Positions 1-5,867 of a stretch of DNA of 10,291 nucleotides are shown piece by piece (position 1 is the first letter of the stretch; each line of letters begins with the position of its first letter). Origin of the DNA: Emticicia sp031378715 (GTDB lineage Bacteria > Bacteroidota > Bacteroidia > Cytophagales > Spirosomataceae). A program made the position numbers and the translations under genes. A model generated the notes under the pieces. The model searched no databases, had not been told where the DNA came from, and saw nothing but the letters and a program-made list of their open reading frames with translations. The stretch is from the NCBI GenBank assembly GCA_031378715.1, contig JANNEN010000329.1:1-10291 (forward strand), in the 5' to 3' direction.

Positions 1-196
1 GAGTTTATTGGGGTACTTAAAGTTAAAATTCTTTGATTATAATAGCAACCGAACGGTTCGCAGTTGCGATTTTAATCGGTATGGCAAAACCAAATGAAAT
101 CAAAAAACTATCAATCTTTTAATTCCTGTTGCATTAGTAAGTAGTTGAATGGAAATAATCGACATTTTAAATTTAGTTAACTTACTTATTATAAGC

Positions 197-347
197 AGAG
201 TGTAGGACAAGTTCATTTTAACCACGGAGTTTCACAGAGTTACACACGGAGTTTTACCGTATCATAGAGAAATACTCTGTGAAACCCCGTGATAAAACTC
301 TTTTAACTCCGTGGTTTGAAAAAGTTTTACCAACTTGTCCTACACCC
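197..347. mobile_element. MITE-like palindromic element with 7-bp flanking duplication
   Basis: The ends are inverted repeats: GTGTAGGACAAGTT at 200-213 is matched exactly by its complement at 332-345. Inside, AACCACGGAGTT (220-231) pairs with AACTCCGTGGTT (305-316), and TTTCACAGAGT (230-240) pairs with ACTCTGTGAAA (274-284), so the unit could fold into one long hairpin. The heptamer TATAAGC occurs directly on both sides, at 190-196 and 348-354, as expected of a target-site duplication. The element is too short to encode a protein, so if mobile it would depend on a transposase supplied elsewhere. The inner CCACGGAGTTTCACAGAG-type motif resembles dispersed repeats I recall from several bacterial genomes (recollection, not a search). 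Alternatives are a non-mobile dispersed palindrome or a structured terminator. The symmetry and flanking repeat are seen directly; mobility is inferred. Confidence 0.6.
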
Positions 348-431
348 TATAAGCATTTTACACCATTAAATATTCAACATTTATCATTAAACATTACTTA
401 TCTTACTTAATTCTCGTTCCTTGGGATTGAT

Positions 432-448
432 AAAAAAGAAGTCCCTTC
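432..448 (-). terminator. Weak possible intrinsic terminator after the double-thioredoxin gene
   Basis: Read on the minus strand, GAAG-GGA-CTTC (448-438) forms a 4-bp hairpin followed by six T residues (437-432). Just upstream, a second pairing CCTTAAT/ATTAAGG (481-475 with 456-450) could form a 7-bp stem with an 18-base loop. The site lies 66-82 bases after the stop codon of the gene ending at 514. The stem is short, so the call is weak. Confidence 0.3.
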
Positions 449-513
449 GCCTTAATGTTAGCAAATGACACCCAATTAAGGTATTCAATACTAATTATTC
501 GCTAATAATTCCA

Positions 514-1665
514 TCAAAAATATCTTCCAATTTTTGGGTGATCAACAATCATTTTTTTGAGTTTTTGGTGGTCGATACTTCCTTGAATACTATAAATAAT
601 TTTGCCATTTGGCTCAATCAAAAGTGTGTATGGCAAAGCTCCGTTCCATTTTGGGTCAATGGCTTCGATGAGTTTGTAAATGTCTTCGTCTTTGAAAATA
701 TAATTTTTTACGCCCGAGTGTTTTTCTTTCAAGAACTTCAAAGCACGGTCTTTCTTCGCCAATTTATCGGCTGATACCGAAACAAATTCAAAATCTCTGG
801 CCCCGTACATTCGCTGAATTTCCAAGAAATCAGGGTATTCGAGTGTACACGGCCCGCACCAAGTAGCCCACACATTAATCAATCGTAACTTATCCGAATC
901 ATCATTTTTAACTATTTTCTTGATGCCATCGGTGTCCAATTCTTCAAGCGTTACGGGGCGTGAAGTCCAGTTTTTTTCGTTTTTTTCGTTATATTCAGTT
1001 TTCCACGCCCATTTTACCGAGCAGCCAAAAGTCTTGGTTATGGGCATTGTTACATTTTCTCCTGCCAAAATTTGGTCAATGGCTCGTCGAATATCCTCGG
1101 CATTTGCCCCATCGCTTGGTTTTTCAACGGCATCTAACCTACCTGCATAACGCAGTAACCGCTGATTATCAAATACAAAAGCATGGGGTGTAGCCACTGG
1201 GCCGTATTTTATTGATACGGCTTCATTATCGCCATCGTAGAGGTACGGAAAATTATATTGCTTTTCTTTGGCTCTTATTTTCATGTTTTCGTAGTTGTCG
1301 TTGAGGTCAGAGTAGCCTAATTCTTCAAGCAAAAGCCCATTTGGACTATTGGGCGAAATAGCCACTACCGCTACGCCCTTGGTTTTGTAATCATCAACTA
1401 TTTTCTTGATTCGGTCTTCGTAGGCCTGTGCCGTTGGGCAGTGTGTGCAAGTAAAAACTATAATCAGCACTTTGGCAGAGGCAAAATCTTTGAGCGAATA
1501 AAACTTGCCATCATAATTAGGCAATCGAAAATCGGGAGCTTTCGAGCCGATGCTCAATGTGGGAGTTTCGTGAAAAGGAATCGCCTGCGGACGAGCCACA
1601 AATTTGGTTTGGGCGTTGCTTAGGAGGCAATTAAGCACCAAAAGTATTGAAAATAGTGTTTTCAT
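514..1665 (-). CDS. Exported protein with two thioredoxin-fold domains (AhpC/TSA-like plus TlpA-like)
   Basis: Predicted periplasmic thiol-disulfide protein of 383 residues. Residues 1-19 form a signal peptide (MKT, a hydrophobic core, then SNAQ before the likely cleavage site); Cys13 is not in a good lipobox. The first domain (about 37-205) is peroxiredoxin/redoxin-like: GSKAPDF at 40-46, a CxxC motif CTHC at 73-76 and a cis-proline in VATP (Pro160). A linker holds a single cysteine in FGCSVKW (212-218). The second domain (about 235-375) resembles TlpA/ResA: WATWCGPC with CxxC at 270-273, and cis-proline Pro345 in LPYT. Both active sites look intact, so both domains could be redox-active. 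Proteins of this build are common in Bacteroidota, but their substrates are mostly unknown; reduction of exported protein disulfides or stress defence are guesses. ATG at 1665 is directly followed by the signal peptide. It is transcribed away from the scramblase-like gene and has no operon partner in the window. Confidence 0.9.
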   Translation of the reverse strand: MKTLFSILLVLNCLLSNAQTKFVARPQAIPFHETPTLSIGSKAPDFRLPNYDGKFYSLKDFASAKVLIIVFTCTHCPTAQAYEDRIKKIVDDYKTKGVAVVAISPNSPNGLLLEELGYSDLNDNYENMKIRAKEKQYNFPYLYDGDNEAVSIKYGPVATPHAFVFDNQRLLRYAGRLDAVEKPSDGANAEDIRRAIDQILAGENVTMPITKTFGCSVKWAWKTEYNEKNEKNWTSRPVTLEELDTDGIKKIVKNDDSDKLRLINVWATWCGPCTLEYPDFLEIQRMYGARDFEFVSVSADKLAKKDRALKFLKEKHSGVKNYIFKDEDIYKLIEAIDPKWNGALPYTLLIEPNGKIIYSIQGSIDHQKLKKMIVDHPKIGRYF

Positions 1666-1739
1666 GAAAATCTTGATTAAGGAAAATGAAACTTTGTTTT
1701 AGACAATTTTTTCTTTTCAAATTTACATAAAAATAAATT

Positions 1740-1771
1740 ATTGGAGAATAAAAATCATTTTTATATCTTTA
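1740..1771 (+). promoter_or_regulatory. Candidate Bacteroidota-type promoter for the scramblase-like gene
   Basis: TATCTTTA at 1764-1771 differs from the Bacteroidota -7 consensus TAnnTTTG only in the last base. ATTG at 1740-1743 differs from the -33 TTTG by one base, with 20 bases between the boxes, inside the usual range. Transcription would start near 1778, downstream of the ATG at 1772 but upstream of the ATG at 1805, which favours the latter as the start codon. Two near-matches in AT-rich DNA are easy to find by chance. Confidence 0.35.
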
Positions 1772-1804
1772 ATGTATTATTTCATTTTCCCAAAAACATT
1801 ATTG

Positions 1805-2392
1805 ATGAACCCAATTCTAAACCGCAATAGCTTTTTTGTAAAAGAGCAAATTGGCACTTGGAAAGCCGCCAATAGTTATGATATTCTGAACCCCGACACT
1901 AACCAACTTTTGATGGAATGTAGAGAACCAAATCTGGGCTTTTTTACAAAGATGTTTCGATTTACGAAATACAAGCGTTCGACCCCATTTGATGTAGAAA
2001 TTAATGATAGTATGGGCAAACGAGTTTTCAGAATCAAACGGGGTGTAAGTTTTTTTCGGTCATCGGTTGAAGTTTATGACGAACACGAAAGCCTCGTGGG
2101 CAAGTTTCGTCAGCGACTTTTGAGCCTTGGCGGCAAATTTGACTTGAATAATAGTGAAGGCCAGCTACTATTTACGCTCGAAGGTAAGTGGTCCAACTTT
2201 GACTATACCTTCAAGCGTGGCGATGAAACCTTGGGCATGATTACCAAAAAATGGATGGGTATTGGTAAGGAGTTATTCACCTCGGCTGATAATTATATCA
2301 TCACAATTGAGCCAACCGTGGCAGCAACCGATACGAATCGAATACTAATCGTGGCTTCGGCTATATGTATCGACATGGTTTATTACGAATAA
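1805..2392 (+). CDS. Scramblase/LURP-one-related (Tubby C-terminal-like fold) protein
   Basis: A 195-residue protein resembling bacterial members of the phospholipid scramblase-related and LURP-one group. It has no signal peptide. Visible hallmarks are alternating short beta-strand-like segments (YDILNPDTNQLLMECRE, about 25-41), the basic turn FFTKMFRFTKYKR (46-58), PFDVEIND (61-68), FRIKRGVSFFRSSVEVYD (75-92), repeated turns such as GKFRQR and GGKFDLN (99-115), GKWSNFDYTF (127-136), and TKKWMGIGKELFTSADNYII (147-166). The C-terminus is a hydrophobic stretch (about 180-193), as in scramblase-like proteins. Lipid scrambling by bacterial members is not established, so the family fold is the safer call. 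An in-frame ATG at 1772 would add 11 residues; I prefer 1805 because the family-like sequence begins there and the candidate promoter would start transcription after 1772. The oxidoreductase gene follows by 28 bp and is probably co-transcribed; no functional link is obvious. Confidence 0.75.
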   Translation: MNPILNRNSFFVKEQIGTWKAANSYDILNPDTNQLLMECREPNLGFFTKMFRFTKYKRSTPFDVEINDSMGKRVFRIKRGVSFFRSSVEVYDEHESLVGKFRQRLLSLGGKFDLNNSEGQLLFTLEGKWSNFDYTFKRGDETLGMITKKWMGIGKELFTSADNYIITIEPTVAATDTNRILIVASAICIDMVYYE

Positions 2393-2420
2393 GAATTCAA
2401 CTTTATAAATAAAAAAAACT

Positions 2421-3737
2421 ATGAACTCAAATTTTTCTCGCCGTGACTTTGTGAAGGCCTCGGCGGCCGCAGTGGGCGGAATTTCGGTGGCTTCATTGCC
2501 TATCACCACTTTCGCTAATAGTTCGGTGGACGACACCCTCAAAGTAGCTCTCATCGGTTGCGGCGGGCGTGGAACGGGAGCGGCCATGCAGGCACTTTCG
2601 GTCAAACAAAACGTAAAACTCGTAGCGATGGCCGATGCTTTTCGTGACCGAATTGATGATTGTTACAAGAATCTTACGACCGAGAAGTCGGAAGGTAAGG
2701 GTGTAAAAAGCCGAGTTGATGTACCCGAAGAACGCAAATTTACGGGCTTTGATGGCTATAAGCAAGCCATTGCCTTGGCCGATGTGGTTATCTTGACGAC
2801 ACCCCCGGGTTTTCGCCCGATTCATTTTGAGGAAGCCGTGCGTCAAGGAAAACACGTTTTTATGGAAAAACCCGTAGCGACCGATGCCCCAGGTATTCGG
2901 AGAGTGTTGGCAGCGGCCGAGGAATCGAAAAAGAAAAACTTGAAAGTGGTTGTGGGTTTGCAGCGGCATTACCAAAAATCATACTTAGAAACCTATAAAA
3001 AAGTGATTGATGAGGGCATGATTGGCGACATCGTAGCGGCTCGTTGCTATTGGAATAATGATGGCGTTTGGGTAAACGAGCGGCAGACAAACCAAACCGA
3101 AATGGAATACCAAATGCGAAATTGGTACTATTTCAATTGGCTCTGCGGTGACCATATCAACGAGCAGCACATTCATAATATTGACGTAATCAACTGGTTT
3201 AAAGGCGGTTATCCGACCGAAGCCAACGGAATGGGCGGCCGTCAGATACGAACTGATAAGAAATTTGGAGAGATTTATGACCACCACTACGTTGAGTTTA
3301 AGTACGGCGATGGTATGATTCTGTCGAGTTCGTGCCGCCACCAACCTGGTACGGTTTCGGACGTATCGGAGCATCTGGTTGGGACCAAAGGGCGTGCCAC
3401 GGAGGGTAGAATTTTAGATGCAAAGGGTAATACTATTTGGCGACACAAAGACGCAGGCGATGCCAATCCTTATCAAGTTGAGCACGATGTGCTGTTTGAT
3501 TGTATCGTAAATAACAAGCCAATTAATGATGCAGAAAGAGGTGCAATGAGTACCATGACGGCTATTATGGGGCGTATGGCGACTTATTCGGGCAAAAAAA
3601 TTAAGTGGGAAGATGCCCTAAAATCGGATATTAATTTAATGCCCGATGCTTATACTTGGGATACGCTGCCAAAAACATTGCCCGATAAAGATGGACATTA
3701 CCAAATTGCAATGCCAGGGAAAACGAAGGCGGTTTAG
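2421..3737 (+). CDS. Tat-exported Gfo/Idh/MocA family oxidoreductase
   Basis: Predicted NAD(P)-dependent dehydrogenase or related sugar/polyol enzyme of 438 residues, acting in the periplasm. The N-terminus carries a twin-arginine signal, SRRDFVK at 6-12, followed by an Ala/Gly-rich hydrophobic segment (13-33). The Rossmann fold starts at VALIGCGGRGTG (42-53), with the nucleotide-binding GCGGRG at 46-51. The family motif EKP is at 149-151 in HVFMEKPVA. The C-terminal substrate domain contains GDHINEQHIHNIDVINW (243-259), including the His/Asp positions that are often catalytic in this fold. Length and layout match the secreted Gfo/Idh/MocA proteins abundant in Bacteroidota. Some Tat-exported relatives act on glycosides by transient NAD-dependent oxidation, but the substrate here cannot be read from the sequence and no carbohydrate genes are nearby. 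ATG at 2421 places the Tat signal at the very start. It lies 28 bp after the scramblase-like gene and converges on the TolC-type gene. Confidence 0.93.
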   Translation: MNSNFSRRDFVKASAAAVGGISVASLPITTFANSSVDDTLKVALIGCGGRGTGAAMQALSVKQNVKLVAMADAFRDRIDDCYKNLTTEKSEGKGVKSRVDVPEERKFTGFDGYKQAIALADVVILTTPPGFRPIHFEEAVRQGKHVFMEKPVATDAPGIRRVLAAAEESKKKNLKVVVGLQRHYQKSYLETYKKVIDEGMIGDIVAARCYWNNDGVWVNERQTNQTEMEYQMRNWYYFNWLCGDHINEQHIHNIDVINWFKGGYPTEANGMGGRQIRTDKKFGEIYDHHYVEFKYGDGMILSSSCRHQPGTVSDVSEHLVGTKGRATEGRILDAKGNTIWRHKDAGDANPYQVEHDVLFDCIVNNKPINDAERGAMSTMTAIMGRMATYSGKKIKWEDALKSDINLMPDAYTWDTLPKTLPDKDGHYQIAMPGKTKAV

Positions 3738-3743
3738 GTTTAA

Positions 3744-3825
3744 TTAAGAATGAAGAGTTAAGAATGATTTTCAACGAAAATAAAGATTTAAGATGTAACT
3801 AAAATTCTTAATTCCTCATTCTTAA
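3744..3825. repeat. Imperfect inverted repeat of TTAAGAAT units between convergent genes; likely two-way terminator
   Basis: The left arm 3744-3765 and the complement of the right arm 3804-3825 agree at 20 of 22 positions; one of the two differences would be a G-U pair in the plus-strand transcript. Each arm contains two copies of TTAAGAAT, and a further partial copy follows the right arm (to about 3833). The loop is 38 bases. The repeat fills most of the 102-bp gap between the stop codons of the oxidoreductase gene and the TolC-type gene, so it could stop transcription from both sides. T runs are short, so this is not a classic intrinsic terminator. Similar TTAAGAATTAAGAATGAGG-type palindromes are, to my recollection, dispersed in many Bacteroidota genomes. 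Confidence 0.65.
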
Positions 3826-3839
3826 TTCTTAATTTGAAT

Positions 3840-5144
3840 TTACTTCACCAACTCTCCGCTCAAACGCATAATCTCAAGTTCGGAGATTTTTATGTTATAA
3901 CGGGCATTCGTCAGGCGATTGAGTGACGTATTTAGGCTACGTTGAGCTTCGTTGAGTTCGAGAATTGTTGAGCCGCCGAGTTTAAATTTTTCTAACGAAA
4001 TTTTTAAATTTTCGTCGGCCACTTCGTTGTTTTCTACCTCTAATTTCAATAATTCTTTGTCGGTTTGGTATTGGTTATAAGCCCGAACCAAGTCCGATTC
4101 GATTTGCACCCAAAGACCTTCTTCTTGTTTTCGTAGAATATCGGTATTAATTTTTGAAGTTTGAATCTGACGGCGAACGATTTCTCCATTGAAAATATTC
4201 CAAGTAAAACCCAAGCCTACATTCACACCAATATTTTGATTATAAAGAAAAAGCCCCGCATTGGTGGCATTCAATGAGTAGCCCAAGGCCGTATTAAGTG
4301 CAAGCCGTGGGCGTTTAGCGGCCGCTATTTCCTTTTGAACAATAAGGCTGATGTCAGTATTTTTACGGAGGACTTGCAGATTTTTGTTGGCTGCTTTGGC
4401 TTGACTTTTGAGTTGCTCTGGGCTTGGGTCGAACATAATTCCGATAACTTCCTGCACATCAAAATCTTCATCGGGCTGCCTTACTAACAAATTATTTAGG
4501 ATAATTTTGGCATTTTTCAAGGCATTTTTTGCTTGAACTAAGGCCGTAAACTGCGTATTTAGTTCGGTTTTCGACTGCAAATAATCAAGTTTTGAGCCTT
4601 TGCCAAACTGCCAGCGTTGGTCAGTAATCGTGAGGCGTTCTTCGTAATATTTAATAATTGTCTGCAAAAAAGCCACGGTTTGTTTTTGCCGCATCACTTC
4701 ATAATACGCCTGCATGACATTCACAAGGGTATTTTCCATCATTTGGCGGGTTTGAAGTTGGCTAAGTTGTTCTTGACCTTTGAGTCGGTCGAGGGTGGCG
4801 TACATTCGCTTGCCATCATAGAGCGTCCAACTCATGGCTACGTTTGAATTTGGAGCAAGGCTTCGCCCAAAACGGTTGATCTCCGTTCCGTTTGATAGTT
4901 TTTGGCTCACTTCGTTGAGAGCAGAACCAACATTGGCGTTCAGATCGACTCGTGGTAACATTCCTGCATTGCCCTTGAAAACCTGTATTTGAGCTACTTC
5001 TTGCTGCATTTTGGCTACTTTTATGTCGTAGCTTTTTTCGAGAGCAAGGTCAATGGCAGTTTCGAGGGTTAGGGTTTCTTGGGCGGAAACAAGAATTGGG
5101 AAAAGCAAAAAAATGAAGAATATTATATGTCTTTTAATGGTCAT
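3840..5144 (-). CDS. TolC-family outer-membrane efflux channel
   Basis: Outer-membrane component of the tripartite efflux pump, 434 residues. A signal peptide spans about 1-21 (basic MTIKRH, hydrophobic core, LVSA before the likely cleavage site). The mature start, ETLTLETAIDLALEKSYDIKVAK (23-45), is typical of outer-membrane efflux proteins. The two-fold internal repeat is visible: GKGSKLDYLQSK (181-192) in the first half matches LGGSTILELNEAQ (389-401) in the second, each at a turn between long helices. Beta-strand-like segments such as LNANVGSAL (68-76), AMSWTLYDG (103-111) and GFTWNIFNG end at tip turns of the barrel. Long amphipathic helices fill the rest. Length is near the family norm. 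Its start lies 11 bp after the DUF6169-like stop codon, so it is probably translated from the same message. There is no lipobox cysteine, unlike the OprM/CusC branch. Confidence 0.93.
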   Translation of the reverse strand: MTIKRHIIFFIFLLFPILVSAQETLTLETAIDLALEKSYDIKVAKMQQEVAQIQVFKGNAGMLPRVDLNANVGSALNEVSQKLSNGTEINRFGRSLAPNSNVAMSWTLYDGKRMYATLDRLKGQEQLSQLQTRQMMENTLVNVMQAYYEVMRQKQTVAFLQTIIKYYEERLTITDQRWQFGKGSKLDYLQSKTELNTQFTALVQAKNALKNAKIILNNLLVRQPDEDFDVQEVIGIMFDPSPEQLKSQAKAANKNLQVLRKNTDISLIVQKEIAAAKRPRLALNTALGYSLNATNAGLFLYNQNIGVNVGLGFTWNIFNGEIVRRQIQTSKINTDILRKQEEGLWVQIESDLVRAYNQYQTDKELLKLEVENNEVADENLKISLEKFKLGGSTILELNEAQRSLNTSLNRLTNARYNIKISELEIMRLSGELVK

Positions 5145-5155
5145 TTTTGAGATAT

Positions 5156-5662
5156 TTATTTGTTGTAGTCCGTCATCACTTCAACAAAATTAGTTGCAAT
5201 TTGCTTTCTATGGGGGTTGTCTCGTCGGATAACCATTGTTGTATAATATAATTGTCCTGAAGAATCGGATAGTACCATTTCGAATTTGTCATATTTCCGT
5301 TCTTTAAAATAGTCAAACCATGAATCAAACTTTCGTCTTCGAGCGTCTTGTCGTGAATCTGAAGATTCGTAGAGATACACAACAATGTTGTGGGTATTTC
5401 GATTAAAAAAATCCTCAAAAATAAAGGCAATAGTCGTAGGAATTAGCTTATCAAGCGGAGGTCTTTTATCTGTAGTTTTTAGTTCAATGACTAATTCAAA
5501 GGTAAAAGGGTTGAAAATGGAATCTTCACCAAACAAATAATCTGTTGGTTTGAATTTTATCTCATAAATAATTTCATTGTCAGTTTGAAAGATGTAAGAA
5601 TTAAAAGATCCACCTCCAAACTCAAAGTCATAACCTGATGATTCGAGTTCCTCGTTCCTCAT
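5156..5662 (-). CDS. DUF6169-like protein of unknown function
   Basis: A 168-residue soluble-looking protein without signal peptide or membrane segments. From memory it matches the DUF6169 pattern: YDFEFGGGSFNSYIFQTDN near the start (11-29), IIYEIKFKPTDYLF (31-44), LIPTTIAFIFEDFF (73-86), the highly polar YESSDSRQDARRRKFDSWFDYF (98-119), LYYTTMVIRRDNPHR (138-152), and a short C-terminal helix. The clustered Ser, Asp and Arg residues of 99-110 are the most site-like feature, but no known catalytic motif can be assigned. ATG at 5662 is the only good start; the gene begins inside the last codons of the small upstream gene (35-bp overlap in another frame), suggesting coupled translation. G+C counted by hand over 5161-5640 is about 34%, lower than sampled parts of the pump gene (about 50%) and the channel gene (about 41%), consistent with later insertion. 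The function is unknown. Confidence 0.75.
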   Translation of the reverse strand: MRNEELESSGYDFEFGGGSFNSYIFQTDNEIIYEIKFKPTDYLFGEDSIFNPFTFELVIELKTTDKRPPLDKLIPTTIAFIFEDFFNRNTHNIVVYLYESSDSRQDARRRKFDSWFDYFKERKYDKFEMVLSDSSGQLYYTTMVIRRDNPHRKQIATNFVEVMTDYNK

Positions 5663-5816
5663 TTCTACTAATTAGTTCATTCAAAATTTTCATTTTATCA
5701 GGATCAGTTATCCACTCCTCCCGCATCTGTCTTTGGGTTTCTTTTTTTTCTGACAACATTTTTTTGCAGAGTGCCAAACCCGTCAGTCTTTCTGTTTTTT
5801 CGATTACTACTTCCAT
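5628..5816 (-). CDS. Small charged protein paired with the DUF6169-like gene
   Basis: I do not recognise this 62-residue protein. It starts MEVVIEKTERLTGLALCKKM and continues with a strongly charged, helix-favouring stretch rich in Glu, Lys and Arg (about residues 20-62), ending RGTRIIRL. There is no signal peptide or membrane segment. I chose ATG at 5816. A TTG at 5837 would add seven residues, but it lies inside the candidate -7 box, so the shorter form is more likely. It begins 51 bp after the stop of the RND pump gene and overlaps the start of the DUF6169-like gene by 35 bp. The short-charged-protein plus larger-partner layout with overlap resembles toxin-antitoxin or other two-protein modules, but no toxin or antitoxin family is recognised. 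The overlap, frame and start codon support a real gene; its size leaves some doubt. Confidence 0.6.
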   Translation of the reverse strand: MEVVIEKTERLTGLALCKKMLSEKKETQRQMREEWITDPDKMKILNELISRNEERGTRIIRL

Positions 5817-5834
5817 ATTTTTTGAATTTTTACA

Positions 5835-5842
5835 CAAATCTA
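5835..5842 (-). promoter_or_regulatory. Candidate internal promoter (-7 box) for the small gene, DUF6169-like gene and possibly tolC
   Basis: Read on the minus strand, TAGATTTG is an exact match to the Bacteroidota -7 consensus TAnnTTTG. It lies 19 bases before the ATG at 5816 and after the pump gene stop, so transcription would begin a few bases before the small gene. No TTTG at a suitable -33 distance was found, which weakens the call. If active, the paired genes and the channel gene could be expressed independently of the pump. Confidence 0.4.
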
Positions 5843-5867
5843 ACGAAAAATTTGCTTGTTTTTGTTC

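Larger units (their letters stand above)
1..513. other. Intergenic stretch without a convincing gene
   Basis: No reading frame here looks like a complete gene. Two short plus-strand frames entering from the left edge end in stop codons at 34-36 and 95-97; either could be the tail of a gene outside the window, but neither has recognisable content. An 11-bp palindrome, CGAACGGTTCG, lies at 50-60 and is flanked by GCAAC (45-49) and GTTGC (63-67), giving a small potential cruciform. The palindromic element at 197-347 and a weak hairpin with an A/T run at 432-448 are listed separately. The rest (361-430) is AT-rich and I see nothing in it. Confidence 0.6.

Noticed and set aside
45..67. Palindrome CGAACGGTTCG with flanking GCAAC/GTTGC as an operator or att site
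   Set aside because: A single short palindrome with no adjacent gene, recombinase or second copy; not enough to assign a role.
1..97. Possible gene tail entering from the left edge, or a minus-strand frame of about 31 codons with hydrophobic content
   Set aside because: Plus-strand frames are only 11 and 31 codons before their stops and have no recognisable content; the minus-strand frame lies between two stop codons without a proper start. Too little sequence to call.
1772..1804. Upstream ATG for the scramblase-like gene, adding 11 residues
   Set aside because: The added residues are unlike the family's usual beginning, and the candidate promoter would start transcription after this ATG.
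2493..2975. Minus-strand open frame opposite the Gfo/Idh/MocA gene
   Set aside because: The opposite strand encodes the Rossmann fold and EKP motif of a standard oxidoreductase; this frame is a shadow.
5817..5837. Upstream TTG start for the small gene, adding seven residues
   Set aside because: The TTG overlaps the exact -7 box, so a transcript from there would not include it; the ATG at 5816 is the simpler start.
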